Shown piece by piece: positions 7,169-16,055 of a stretch of DNA of 64,000 nucleotides. Every line of letters starts with the position of its first letter. Position 1 is the stretch's first letter. Position numbers and translations under genes: made by a program. The notes below the pieces were generated by a model. The model saw only the letters and a list, made by a program, of their open reading frames with translations, was not told the origin of the DNA and searched no databases. Source of the DNA: Chitinophaga vietnamensis (lineage in GTDB: Bacteria; Bacteroidota; Bacteroidia; Chitinophagales; Chitinophagaceae); the NCBI RefSeq assembly GCF_902167635.1, contig NZ_CABHMS010000008.1, positions 1 to 64,000 on the forward strand, read 5' to 3'.

Positions 7169-10027
7169 TCAGAATCGCTCCTGTATCATCCCTCCTCCCC
7201 TCATCCCGCGGGGGAAGTTCATTCTTATATCTCTCATGCCCTTGTTGTCTTTACTATTGGCAAACTTGTTAAGAAAATAGGTGAAGCTGATCATAAAATA
7301 ATTTTGTAAAACATTGCTCTTGACATCTTCGATGTAGTTATCGTTCACGTTACGGGTCACGCTCACGTACTGGTGGAGGAGGTCGAAGCCCTGCAGCTTG
7401 ATAAGCCCCTGCTTCTTCGGGAATACGTATTTGGCAATGTTGGCGTTCAACATGGTGGAAGTAAGGTTATAGCCGGCGGTGCGGCCTCTGCTCATGGTGC
7501 AAGTAACATCGCTGCCGATCATGAAGCCCAGCGGCAGGTTGACATTGAAATCGGCATTGAGCGAGTAGTCGAAATAGTTAGTGTTAGGCGTTTGCGCCAA
7601 CGTATAGCGGGTAGAGTTATAGTTGATGCTACCGCCTGCGGATACATCCAGCAGCTCCTTGTAGGTGTAGTTTACATTCAAGCCTTGCATAATTTGGAAG
7701 CTGTTGGTGTAATTGAGCGTACCATTGGTGATGTTCACATCCCGGCCATAAGAGATGCTGGTGCTGGTGTTGAGGCTCTGGCCCGGCGTTCTCGACAGCG
7801 GGATGGAGTTATGCAGCATACCCTGGATATTGTAATAACCATTTACGTTCACCGGTTTGCTGGTTTGTACGCCACTGTCCAGGCGGGTAGAGTTGATGAT
7901 CCTGTTGGTGATGAAAGAAGCATTCAACACGGCGAACATACCCCTGAATGTGGTATTGTTAAACTGGTTATAGTTGGCGCGTAGCGTGTTGGTGAAAGCG
8001 GGCTTCAGATCGGGGTTGCCGAGCTGGATGTACAGCGGGTTGCTGTTGTCGGGAACAGGCTGTAACTGTTGCACGGTGGGTTGCTGCGTGGTGCCGCTAT
8101 AGTATATGCGTAAGCGTTTGTTTTTAGCAAAGGTATAGTTGAAAGATGCGCTGGGTGCGAAGTTTACCGTACGTTGCTGTATCAGGCTGTCGCGGTTGGT
8201 ACGGTAAGAATGGGTGGTATTATCAAGATTATTGAATACCACATTAAGGCCGAAGGTATAATCATACTTCAGCTTTTGCGTATGCAGGTTGAGGCCTGCC
8301 ACCTGGTTGATGGTGTTGTTCCTGAAAGCGTTGCTCAGCGAGTCGTTCAGCGTATTGTACGTTTCTTTGACATTGTCGAAATCATATGTGTGTTTGGTAC
8401 TGTTGTTATTATATTTTGTGATGCCGTAATTTACTTCCAGGAAGCGGTCTTTGAATACCGGTTCGGTGTAGGTAAGGTTGGCGCCTATGCTGTTGCTGTT
8501 GCCATGTATCTCATTCCGCTGATCGAAGCTGGTATTGCTTTTGGGGCCGTCGCCGTTAAAGAACAGGGTATTGGATTTATTGAAATTCTGTTGGTCGTTC
8601 AGGCCATTGCTGAAGGTGATATTGGTGCTGAGCGTGCGTCCGGGTTTGTTGAAGCGTTTCCGGTACAGCAGGTTGCCACTAAGGGTTTGCGTGTTGCCGT
8701 GCCCGTCGTTGAAGGTGCTGCCGGAGTTGATGGTATCTTTATGGGCGTTCAGCGTTTGATATTGCGAAGAGCTGTAGCTGTTGCCGTTGGTGAATGAATA
8801 CGTGGGGGCGAAGATGAAAGAGTTACTGGAGTCCAGCTGGTATTCCACGCGTGCCGACAGGCGATGGTTGGCATTGTCTGTCAGGTTCTGCGAATTGGAA
8901 TTGTAGTAGATGGAGCTGTCTTTCAGAAAATTCTGTCTGGCGGATTGTTGTCTGAGATCGTTCCTGGTATCGTTAAAGAAATAGCTGCCGCTTACTCTCA
9001 GTTTTTTATTGAGGTCCTGGCTGAAATTGAGGCCGGTGTTCCAGTTGCGGGTGATGCCTGGATTGTTGCTGCTACCGAGGTTTTGCACCATTACGCGGCC
9101 GCCGCCTCTTCCTCCTGGGCCTCGGCCGCCGCTTCCGCTGCCTGCGTTGCTGAAGGCTATCTGGTCCTGGATGGTGTAACCGAGGTTATTGACGTTGTTG
9201 CCGCCTGCGAGCAATGATATTTGCTGGCTTTCGCGGATGCGGTTGAGGCTCATATTTATACCGAAACGATCGTCGGTGCCATAGCCTGCGGTGGCGCGAC
9301 CGAACATGCCTTTCATCTTGTCTTTTTTCACAACGATATTGATGGCTTTTTCGGTCTGGCCATCGTCGATCTGTGTAAACTCGGCCTGGTCGGACTTCTT
9401 ATCGATGATCTGTACTTTATCAACAATATTGGTAGGCAGGTTTTTGGTGGCGAGTTTAGGATCGTTGCCGAAGAAGGGTTTGCCGTTTACCAGCACTTTG
9501 GTAACAGATTGGCCTTGTGCCGTGATGGCGCCATCTTTATCGACGGTAACGCCAGGGAGTTTTTTTAGCAGGTCTTCTACTACTGCATTCTCGCGGGTTT
9601 TGAAGACGTCGGCATTAAATTCCAGGGTATCTTTCTTCACAACGATCGGCGGCTTTTCATCGAGTATCTCTACGCCTTTAAGGTCTACGCCTTTGTGATC
9701 CATGGCGATGTTGCCAAGGGTAACCAGTTTGTTGCCGGCATTGATGGTAACAGGTTTATAGACGGGTTTGTATCCCATGAAGCTGAGGTAGAGGCGATAG
9801 CTGCCATCGTCTATATCACTGATTTCAAAATTGCCTTTGTTATCAGAGATGGCGGTAGCGGCTACAGTAGAATCTTTGGCGTGGAGGAGCACAACGGTGG
9901 CTGCAGGCAAGGCTTCTTTGGTGGTCTTGTCTGTAAGCTGACCTTTAATCTTTCCTTGCTGGGCCTGCGCCCGGGTGTGGATAAGCCCCAGGCACAGTAC
10001 CAGCAGTAATGGTAGCGTTTTATTCAT
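7169..10027 (-). CDS. Outer-membrane beta-barrel receptor, TonB-dependent-receptor-like (OMP_b-brl_3 type), copy 2
   Basis: 952 aa from the ATG at 10027 (an in-frame ATG also lies at 10036). The domain order is the same as copy 1: signal peptide, regulatory Ig-like fold starting G-K-I-K-G-Q-L-T-D, plug with L-L-K-K-L-P-G-V-T-V-D and V-N-G-K-P-F-F-G-N-D-P, then barrel. It differs from copy 1 by a Gly/Arg-rich insert (G-G-R-G-P-G-G-R-G-G-G-R, about 300-312) and by a C-terminal Met/Gly/Arg-rich tail. It follows the GLPGLI gene at 39 nt, probably in one operon; this GLPGLI-barrel order is common in Bacteroidota. Ligand unknown. Confidence 0.85.
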   Translation of the reverse strand: MNKTLPLLLVLCLGLIHTRAQAQQGKIKGQLTDKTTKEALPAATVVLLHAKDSTVAATAISDNKGNFEISDIDDGSYRLYLSFMGYKPVYKPVTINAGNKLVTLGNIAMDHKGVDLKGVEILDEKPPIVVKKDTLEFNADVFKTRENAVVEDLLKKLPGVTVDKDGAITAQGQSVTKVLVNGKPFFGNDPKLATKNLPTNIVDKVQIIDKKSDQAEFTQIDDGQTEKAINIVVKKDKMKGMFGRATAGYGTDDRFGINMSLNRIRESQQISLLAGGNNVNNLGYTIQDQIAFSNAGSGSGGRGPGGRGGGRVMVQNLGSSNNPGITRNWNTGLNFSQDLNKKLRVSGSYFFNDTRNDLRQQSARQNFLKDSSIYYNSNSQNLTDNANHRLSARVEYQLDSSNSFIFAPTYSFTNGNSYSSSQYQTLNAHKDTINSGSTFNDGHGNTQTLSGNLLYRKRFNKPGRTLSTNITFSNGLNDQQNFNKSNTLFFNGDGPKSNTSFDQRNEIHGNSNSIGANLTYTEPVFKDRFLEVNYGITKYNNNSTKHTYDFDNVKETYNTLNDSLSNAFRNNTINQVAGLNLHTQKLKYDYTFGLNVVFNNLDNTTHSYRTNRDSLIQQRTVNFAPSASFNYTFAKNKRLRIYYSGTTQQPTVQQLQPVPDNSNPLYIQLGNPDLKPAFTNTLRANYNQFNNTTFRGMFAVLNASFITNRIINSTRLDSGVQTSKPVNVNGYYNIQGMLHNSIPLSRTPGQSLNTSTSISYGRDVNITNGTLNYTNSFQIMQGLNVNYTYKELLDVSAGGSINYNSTRYTLAQTPNTNYFDYSLNADFNVNLPLGFMIGSDVTCTMSRGRTAGYNLTSTMLNANIAKYVFPKKQGLIKLQGFDLLHQYVSVTRNVNDNYIEDVKSNVLQNYFMISFTYFLNKFANSKDNKGMRDIRMNFPRGMRGGGMIQERF

Positions 10028-10066
10028 AAATAGCATTGACAGCGAAGAGAAAGATAGGGATCGATT

Positions 10067-10831
10067 TTAATTTTGTGGTTGCCGTTGACGGAATTTTTCC
10101 ATTTCCTGTCTTCTGATGTTCCTCATTTCTTCCGGGCTTATTTTCTGTGCGTCGGCGGGCAGGGTAAGCTCGGTGTCGTTAACGGCTTGCAGGTTCACGC
10201 TTTTGGCGGTGAAGCCGCGTTTGCTGCCTTCGGCGGCGAGTACAACGGCGTTGCTGTCGGGCAGGAGGCCGTTGATCGGCGAAAAGCTGAAGGGCAGGTC
10301 GGTGGTGTACCACACGGTGTAGGTATCGTCTTTCAGTTGTACAGTGGCCTTTTTACAGGTGTATCCGGCTATTTTTTTAGTTTTGGAAGAAGGATTTTTG
10401 TCGGGAGTGATGATAAAATCTTCTTCTGTGTAATAGGTTTTCTTGTCATCACCGAAAGTAGAAAATACCAACAGGTATTTTTTATGTTCCAGGTCGATGT
10501 ACTGGGTATTATTACGGCCGGCGAAGGCGCCACCCCGGCGTATGTTGCTGGTATCGGCTCCGGGTCGTGTTCTGGTGAAGCCGGGCATTTCGGGGCGCTG
10601 TGTGGTGAGCTTGCCATTGTTATTGCTGAAAGTGAAGGTTTGATTGAAGGTGATCACATCCGGCATCTCCGGAGCTTCGCCACCATCGCCGCCGCGCTGG
10701 AAGAAGCGCATGCGTTCGGGATCGGTTTTGGCCGTTACTTCATATGCTATCACGCCGGCGCGCTGGGCCATCAGCGGCTGTGCGGCGGGCAGCAGTGCTG
10801 CTGCCAGGAGAAAACAGGTAATGCGGTTCAT
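10067..10831 (-). CDS. GLPGLI family secreted protein
   Basis: 254 aa. A signal peptide of about 22 residues ends at Leu-Met-Ala-Gln. Beta-strand-rich regions follow, with the family hallmarks I-A-G-Y-T-C-K-K-A (about 153-161), the Y-T-V-W-Y-T segment, and S-P-I-N-G-L-L-P-D (about 183-191), the degenerate form of the family name motif. GLPGLI proteins are periplasmic or outer-membrane associated and of unknown biochemical role; they are typically encoded next to OMP_b-brl_3 barrels, as here. Probably the first gene of the operon with the barrel genes. It is divergent from the sensor kinase at 10973, suggesting joint regulation. Confidence 0.85.
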   Translation of the reverse strand: MNRITCFLLAAALLPAAQPLMAQRAGVIAYEVTAKTDPERMRFFQRGGDGGEAPEMPDVITFNQTFTFSNNNGKLTTQRPEMPGFTRTRPGADTSNIRRGGAFAGRNNTQYIDLEHKKYLLVFSTFGDDKKTYYTEEDFIITPDKNPSSKTKKIAGYTCKKATVQLKDDTYTVWYTTDLPFSFSPINGLLPDSNAVVLAAEGSKRGFTAKSVNLQAVNDTELTLPADAQKISPEEMRNIRRQEMEKFRQRQPQN

Positions 10832-10945
10832 GACGGGATGTTTTTATATTACAAAAATCTCCACTCCTGTCCGTTTTTTTGGTTAAAAAGGATTATTTAC
10901 TGTTAATTATTGTTAAGGATATATCCGCTTTCACGGCGGATTGGA

Positions 10946-10953
10946 TAGCTTTG
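10946..10953 (+). promoter_or_regulatory. -7 box for the first histidine kinase operon
   Basis: TAGCTTTG, a TAnnTTTG match, 19 nt before the ATG at 10973. No TTG is present at the usual -33 distance, so the promoter may need an activator. Confidence 0.45.
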
Positions 10954-10972
10954 TCAAGATTAATCATCATTC

Positions 10973-12427
10973 ATGCGCCAAAGAATCAGAAACATCCTGA
11001 CACTGATGTGTGTCTGTATCCTGGGGATCTTCCTCTTCCAGGGCTATTGGTTGTTCAATTCCTACCGCATCCGGGAAGAGCAGTTTGGCAAAGAGATCAA
11101 CGACGCCCTGCGCAGCGCGGTGTTTAACCAGCAGTTCTCTGATGTGCGCCGCTATATCCGCTATTACGGCAAGGATAAAGACTCCATGCGGATGCCTATC
11201 CGCGGCTTTGCCGTGCAGCTGGACGAGATCGGCGAACCTGGCAAAGGCCCCGGTTTTAATGTGCATTTCCGCGGCCCGCGCGATCACGACGGCAAGCCCG
11301 GCCTGCCGCCAGACGAGTTCCGTGGCGACTCACGGGCACGTATATACGCAGATACGCTGGCCCGCCAGATATCTGAATTTCTTATCACCAACCACCTGCA
11401 TAACGATAGCTCCGCACTCAAAAAACTCGATTCGGTATTCAAAGCGGAACTCAACAACCGCCAGATCAATACTCCTTACCGCCTCGATACGTTTCATATG
11501 AGCTACAGCGGCTTTGAAAGGGAGAGCTTCCGCGACAGCATCCGCCGCCGCGAACCAAGGCAAACCCGCAAGATACCTTTCAATCCCGCCAGCAACCTCT
11601 TTGTACAGGCCAGCTTCGATTCTCCCCTGCAATTTATCCTGCAGAAGATGATGTGGACGCTCGTCACCTCTGTATTATTGCTCGCGCTGACAGTAATGAG
11701 CTTCATTTATATGTTGCGCACCATCCTCAAGCAAAAGCGCCTCTCTGAAGTGAAGAACGACTTCATCAACAATATGACCCATGAGCTGAAAACGCCCATT
11801 GCTACCGTGTCTGCCGCCGTGGAAGCCTTGCAGAATTTCAATGCGCTCAACGACCAACGGAAAACACAAGCCTATCTTGATATCTCCCGGAATGAACTGC
11901 AACGCCTCTCTGACCTCGTGGAGAAAGTATTGCATATCGCCGCAGAAGAAAAAGAAGATATAGAACTGTTCAAAGAACCTACGGACCTGAACGAAGTTAT
12001 TGATAACATCCTGTCGAACCACCAGCTCAAAGCCACCAAACCTTTACAGTTACGTTACGACAACCATCTGAAGCATGATACTGTTAATGTAGACAAGGCG
12101 CATCTGTCCAACGCTATCAATAACCTGGTGGACAATGCCATCAAGTATTCCGGCGATCAGGCGCAGGTGTATATCCAGAGCAGTGAAGATGGCGGTATGT
12201 TGCAGATCAAAGTGAAAGATAATGGCATCGGTATCCCGAAAGTATACCAGGATAATATCTTTGATAAATTCTTCCGGGTGCCTACCGGCAACCTGCACAA
12301 TGTAAAGGGTTTCGGGCTGGGCCTCAGCTATGTGAAGAAGATCGTGGAGATGCATGGCGGCACTATCCGCGTTCATAGTGAACCCGATAAAGGCACGGAA
12401 TTTATCATTGCCATTCCGGCCGCGTAA
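10973..12427 (+). CDS. Membrane sensor histidine kinase, RprX-like
   Basis: 484 aa. A transmembrane helix lies at about 8-28, a large extracytoplasmic sensor region at 30-225, a second helix at about 227-247, then HisKA with the phospho-acceptor His270 in N-M-T-H-E-L-K-T-P. A HATPase_c domain follows with its N-box (N-N-L-V-D-N-A-I-K-Y), G1 (D-N-G-I-G-I-P) and G2 (G-F-G-L-G-L-S-Y) intact. It should autophosphorylate and pass phosphate to the response regulator encoded 23 nt downstream. Divergence from the GLPGLI/barrel genes suggests that these are among its targets, but this is inference. The signal is unknown. Confidence 0.9.
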   Translation: MRQRIRNILTLMCVCILGIFLFQGYWLFNSYRIREEQFGKEINDALRSAVFNQQFSDVRRYIRYYGKDKDSMRMPIRGFAVQLDEIGEPGKGPGFNVHFRGPRDHDGKPGLPPDEFRGDSRARIYADTLARQISEFLITNHLHNDSSALKKLDSVFKAELNNRQINTPYRLDTFHMSYSGFERESFRDSIRRREPRQTRKIPFNPASNLFVQASFDSPLQFILQKMMWTLVTSVLLLALTVMSFIYMLRTILKQKRLSEVKNDFINNMTHELKTPIATVSAAVEALQNFNALNDQRKTQAYLDISRNELQRLSDLVEKVLHIAAEEKEDIELFKEPTDLNEVIDNILSNHQLKATKPLQLRYDNHLKHDTVNVDKAHLSNAINNLVDNAIKYSGDQAQVYIQSSEDGGMLQIKVKDNGIGIPKVYQDNIFDKFFRVPTGNLHNVKGFGLGLSYVKKIVEMHGGTIRVHSEPDKGTEFIIAIPAA

Positions 12428-12450
12428 TAATATCTACCTAAAATTCGACT

Positions 12451-13137
12451 ATGGCGAAAGTATTACTGATAGAAGATGAATGGCAGCTTGGCCAGATCGT
12501 GAAAGACAGTCTGGAGATGCGTGGATTCAATATGTTCTATGCCGCCGATGGCAAGGAAGGCCTGCGGCTTTATCAGCAGGAACATCCCGATGTGGTAGTG
12601 CTGGATATCATGATGCCCAACATGGACGGCTTTACGGTTACCTCCGAAATACGCAAGCAAGACAAGCTCACGCCGATCATCTTCCTCACCGCCAAATCAC
12701 AGACGGCCGATGTGGTGAAAGGATTTGAGCTGGGCGGCAACGACTACCTCAAAAAGCCTTTCAGCATGGACGAACTGATCGTGCGGATCAAAGCGCTGCT
12801 GAAGCGTTTCGGCGATCAGCCCGCACAGCGGGAACCGGAAGAAGGCGCCGTAGGCATCGGGCAATACCTGTTCAACTACACCAAACAAACCCTTACCCGC
12901 AATAATGTTACTGAATTCCTCTCCCACCGCGAAGCCGAGATACTACGCCGCCTCTACGATAACAAAAATGAGGTGATGGAGCGCAAAACAGTGCTGCTGG
13001 ACCTCTGGGGCGATGATAACTTCTTCAATGCCCGCAGCATGGATGTGTTTATCACCAAGCTAAGGAGATACCTGAAAGACGATACGCGGGTGCAGATCGT
13101 TAATATCAGAGGGGTGGGCTACAAACTCATCTTCTAA
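12451..13137 (+). CDS. OmpR/PhoB-type response regulator, RprY-like
   Basis: 228 aa. The receiver domain (about 1-120) has the acidic pair Glu-Asp near residue 8-9, the phosphorylation site in V-V-V-L-D-I-M-M-P, the conserved Thr in F-L-T-A-K and the Lys in L-K-K-P-F. The C-terminal winged helix (about 135-228) carries the recognition region N-A-R-S-M-D-V-F-I-T-K-L-R and ends V-N-I-R-G-V-G-Y-K-L. It is co-transcribed with the preceding kinase. Its stop codon overlaps the stop of the convergent LytS gene by 4 nt. Confidence 0.92.
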   Translation: MAKVLLIEDEWQLGQIVKDSLEMRGFNMFYAADGKEGLRLYQQEHPDVVVLDIMMPNMDGFTVTSEIRKQDKLTPIIFLTAKSQTADVVKGFELGGNDYLKKPFSMDELIVRIKALLKRFGDQPAQREPEEGAVGIGQYLFNYTKQTLTRNNVTEFLSHREAEILRRLYDNKNEVMERKTVLLDLWGDDNFFNARSMDVFITKLRRYLKDDTRVQIVNIRGVGYKLIF

Positions 13138-13985
13138 ATGCCGCTGCTTACTTCCGCCATGGCAGGATCTATCTCAAACGTAATGCTCACGCGGGTTCCG
13201 CCGGCCTGCTGCGTTTCTCCGAAGAGGTCTTCTATTTCAATATGGCAATGCGAGTTGAACATGGTGCGGTACAGCTCCATCCTTTCCATGCACAGTTCAA
13301 TACCTTTCGACTGATACCCTGATTTAAGGCCTTCGTTGTTGCGCCTGGAAGCGTGGTGGCGGCCGATGCCATTATCTTCCACTTCGCATAGCAGCAGGTT
13401 TTGCGGCAGGAGGCGCCATTGCACGAGCAGCTGGCGGGGACCATCTTCCTTGTTCATGAGACCATGCCAGATGGCGTTTTCCAGGAAGGGCTGTATCAGC
13501 ATGCCCGGCACCAAAGTGGCGGTGGTGGCTATTTCGGGGTCTATCCGTATCGTATATTCGAAGGCGTTATTGGTGCGGAGCCGTTCAAGGCGAAGGTAAT
13601 ACTCCAGCAGGTCGATCTCTTCTTTGAGGGAGATGAAATGTTTGTCGGACAACACGAGCACCATGCGCAACATCCTGGCGAGGCCGGAGATATATTCATG
13701 TGCGCGGCTATCTTCGCCGGTGATGATCGCATTATGGATGCCGTTGAGGCAATTGAAAAGGAAGTGCGGATTCACCTGCGACTTGAGCGATACCAGTTTG
13801 GTAGCGGCCAGCTGACGCTGTATCCTGGCCAGTTCCGCCGACATATGGGTGGCCCGGCGCGCCAGGGCTTCCTGCTGGTGCAAGGCGGCCTTGTAACGTT
13901 TTCTGTATTGAAGGAAAAGCATCAAAAAGATCACCGCAACGGCCAGCAGGATGATCAGTGCAACAGTGTAGCGCTCCGCAGACAT
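13134..13985 (-). CDS. LytS-type sensor histidine kinase (His_kinase family)
   Basis: 283 aa from the ATG at 13985. There is one N-terminal transmembrane helix (about 8-26), a short coiled coil, then the His_kinase motif Q-V-N-P-H-F-L-F-N with the likely phospho-acceptor His74. The ATP-binding part is intact: P-F-L-E-N-A-I-W-H-G-L and D-N-G-I-G-R. Such proteins normally signal to a LytTR response regulator, but none is adjacent; the nearest is at 35360-36106, where the neighbouring kinase looks defective. Convergent with the OmpR-type regulator gene, divergent from pheS. Confidence 0.87.
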   Translation of the reverse strand: MSAERYTVALIILLAVAVIFLMLFLQYRKRYKAALHQQEALARRATHMSAELARIQRQLAATKLVSLKSQVNPHFLFNCLNGIHNAIITGEDSRAHEYISGLARMLRMVLVLSDKHFISLKEEIDLLEYYLRLERLRTNNAFEYTIRIDPEIATTATLVPGMLIQPFLENAIWHGLMNKEDGPRQLLVQWRLLPQNLLLCEVEDNGIGRHHASRRNNEGLKSGYQSKGIELCMERMELYRTMFNSHCHIEIEDLFGETQQAGGTRVSITFEIDPAMAEVSSGI

Positions 13986-14045
13986 AAGACCAATTCGAAT
14001 GAAAATATACGAATTAAGTAGCAATCAGGAAATCCTGAAGGGGAA

Positions 14046-14075
14046 TTGACCGAAGGTTATAAAAACTTATCTTTG
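14046..14075 (+). promoter_or_regulatory. pheS promoter, consensus -33/-7, ATG almost at the transcription start
   Basis: TTG at 14046-14048, 19-nt spacer, TATCTTTG at 14068-14075. The ATG starts only 7 nt after the last base of the -7 box, so the mRNA should have a leader of about 0-3 nt. Confidence 0.65.
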
Positions 14076-14081
14076 TCGTTT

Positions 14082-15110
14082 ATGGAACAGTTAGTACAGC
14101 AAATAACAGCGTATAAAGAGGAAATACAGGCCTTTGTGCCTGCCACCGCCGCCGACCTGGAGCAATACCGTATCAAATTCCTGGGCACAAAAGGCATTGT
14201 GAAAGCCCTTTTCGGGGAAATGAAACAGGTCCCTAATGACCGGAAGAAAGAATTTGGCCAGATACTGAACGAGTTTAAACAGCTGGCGGAATCCCGCTAT
14301 GAGCAGTTCGGTGAGCTGAAAGAGGCGGCGGGCGCTGATAAAGCTGATATTGACTATACCTTGCCGGCGGCACCACACCGGCTGGGCACCCGCCATCCTA
14401 TCAGCCTGGTGCGCAATAAGATCATCCGCATATTCGAGCGCCTTGGTTTCACCATCGCCGAAGGCCCGGAGATCGAAGATGACTGGCACAACTTCACAGC
14501 ACTTAATCTGCCTGAAAACCACCCTGCACGCGATATGCAGGATACTTTCTTCATCAGCAAAAACCCCGACTGGCTGCTGCGTACACAAACTTCTTCTGCC
14601 CAGGTAAGGGTAATGGAAGCCGGCAAACTGCCGATCCGCATCATCAGCCCGGGACGTGTATACCGCAATGAAACGATTTCCGCCCGTGCACACTGCTTCT
14701 TCCACCAGGTGGAAGGTTTGTACATCGACGAAAATGTTTCCTTCGCCGACCTCAAACAAACGCTGTATCACTTCGTGAAAGAGATGTTCGGAGAGAATAC
14801 CGGCATCCGTTTCCGCCCTTCCTATTTCCCGTTCACAGAGCCGAGTGCAGAGATGGATATCTCCTGCTTCATCTGCGGTGGTACCGGCTGTTCTGTATGT
14901 AAACAAACCGGTTGGGTAGAGATATTGGGTTGTGGTATGGTGCATCCCAAAGTGCTGGCCAACTGTGGCATCGACCCTGAAAAGTACACCGGCTTTGCCT
15001 TTGGTATGGGTATAGAACGTATCACGATGTTGAAATACCAGATCAAAGACCTGCGGCTGTTCTCTGAAAACGATACCCGTTTCCTGGAGCAGTTCGAGGG
15101 TACCGTATAA
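14082..15110 (+). CDS. pheS: Phenylalanine--tRNA ligase alpha subunit
   Basis: 342 aa from the ATG at 14082. With PheT it forms the alpha2-beta2 synthetase that charges tRNA-Phe in the cytoplasm. The N-terminal coiled-coil tRNA-binding arm (about 1-90) is followed by a class II catalytic core with motif 1 near H-P-I-S-L-V, motif 2 F-H-Q-V-E-G-L (about 208-214) and motif 3 G-F-A-F-G-M-G-I-E-R (about 308-317). Length fits the family. pheT is not in this window, as is usual for Bacteroidota. The start is fixed by a consensus promoter only a few bases upstream. The next gene follows after 10 nt. Confidence 0.95.
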   Translation: MEQLVQQITAYKEEIQAFVPATAADLEQYRIKFLGTKGIVKALFGEMKQVPNDRKKEFGQILNEFKQLAESRYEQFGELKEAAGADKADIDYTLPAAPHRLGTRHPISLVRNKIIRIFERLGFTIAEGPEIEDDWHNFTALNLPENHPARDMQDTFFISKNPDWLLRTQTSSAQVRVMEAGKLPIRIISPGRVYRNETISARAHCFFHQVEGLYIDENVSFADLKQTLYHFVKEMFGENTGIRFRPSYFPFTEPSAEMDISCFICGGTGCSVCKQTGWVEILGCGMVHPKVLANCGIDPEKYTGFAFGMGIERITMLKYQIKDLRLFSENDTRFLEQFEGTV

Positions 15111-15120
15111 AAATTGTTGC

Positions 15121-15972
15121 ATGATACAATCCATCGCTGTATGCGGCGCCGGCACCATGGGCGCCGGCATTGCACAGGTAGCGGCTTCCAGCGGATTTAC
15201 CACGATACTGTTCGATATCGAGGCCGGTATGCTCGAAAGGGCCAGGGCCCAGATCGAGAAAAGCCTCGGTGCGGCTCTTGAAAAAGGCCGGCTCACAGCT
15301 GCCGACAAGGAAAGCATCATCCGCAGGATCTCTTTTACTTCCCGCATTGAAGACTGTATCACCGAGGTAGTGATAGAAGCCATCGTAGAAAAGCTCACCG
15401 CGAAAACCGCGCTGTTCAACCAACTGGCCGAGATCAATCACTCCGAAACCATCTTCGCTACTAACACCTCTTCCCTGTCGGTATCTGCGATCGCAGCGTC
15501 TGTTGCGGTAAATCCGTCAAGAGTGGCTGGTATGCATTTTTTCAACCCGGCGCATGTGATGAAGTTGGTAGAGGTAGTAAGCGGTACGCAAACTGCCGCC
15601 CACACCGCAGATACGATATATGCGCTGGCACAGCAGATGGGCAAAACGCCCGTGCATGTGAAAGACTCGCCCGGCTTTATCGTGAACAGGGTGGCGAGGC
15701 ATTACTACCTTGAAGCCATGCGCATCGCGGAACAGGGGCTCGCCGATTTCAGCACAATCGATCATCTCCTTGAAAGCGCCGGGTTCAGAATGGGCCCCTT
15801 CGCCCTGATGGACCTCATCGGCAACGATGTAAACCTGGCAGTATCACAATCGCTGTACGAAGCATTTGATCATGCGCCCCGCTTCAAACCCAATGTACTG
15901 CAAGAGCAGCGCGTAAAGGAAGGCAAGCTGGGAAGAAAAACCGGCCTCGGTTTTTACCGCTATGAAAAATGA
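15121..15972 (+). CDS. 3-hydroxybutyryl-CoA (3-hydroxyacyl-CoA) dehydrogenase
   Basis: 283 aa soluble enzyme oxidising or reducing 3-hydroxyacyl-CoA with NAD(P). An N-terminal Rossmann motif G-A-G-T-M-G-A-G-I-A (about 9-18) is followed by E-A-I-V-E, then the signature G-M-H-F-F-N-P-A-H-V-M-K-L-V-E-V (about 136-151) with the catalytic His, D-S-P-G-F-I-V-N-R, and a C-terminal helical domain ending G-R-K-T-G-L-G-F-Y. Length matches the stand-alone PaaH/Hbd type. It lies 10 nt behind pheS and is probably co-transcribed with it. No other beta-oxidation or butyrate genes are adjacent, so the pathway is open. Confidence 0.9.
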   Translation: MIQSIAVCGAGTMGAGIAQVAASSGFTTILFDIEAGMLERARAQIEKSLGAALEKGRLTAADKESIIRRISFTSRIEDCITEVVIEAIVEKLTAKTALFNQLAEINHSETIFATNTSSLSVSAIAASVAVNPSRVAGMHFFNPAHVMKLVEVVSGTQTAAHTADTIYALAQQMGKTPVHVKDSPGFIVNRVARHYYLEAMRIAEQGLADFSTIDHLLESAGFRMGPFALMDLIGNDVNLAVSQSLYEAFDHAPRFKPNVLQEQRVKEGKLGRKTGLGFYRYEK

Positions 15973-16016
15973 TGTACACGCCTGTTGTATAAAATCCCAA
16001 TTCCAAAAATCATAGC

Positions 16017-16024
16017 TATTTTTG
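16017..16024 (+). promoter_or_regulatory. -7 box for the epimerase gene
   Basis: TATTTTTG, a TAnnTTTG match, 31 nt before the ATG at 16056. No good -33 element is visible. Confidence 0.4.
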
Positions 16025-16055
16025 GGGGTACTTATGTAAAAAGAATTTTCTTCTC

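Noticed and set aside
14091-15437. A 448-codon open frame antisense to pheS and the dehydrogenase gene
   Set aside because: It spans two well-supported genes on the other strand, crosses their intergenic gap and has no recognisable domain.
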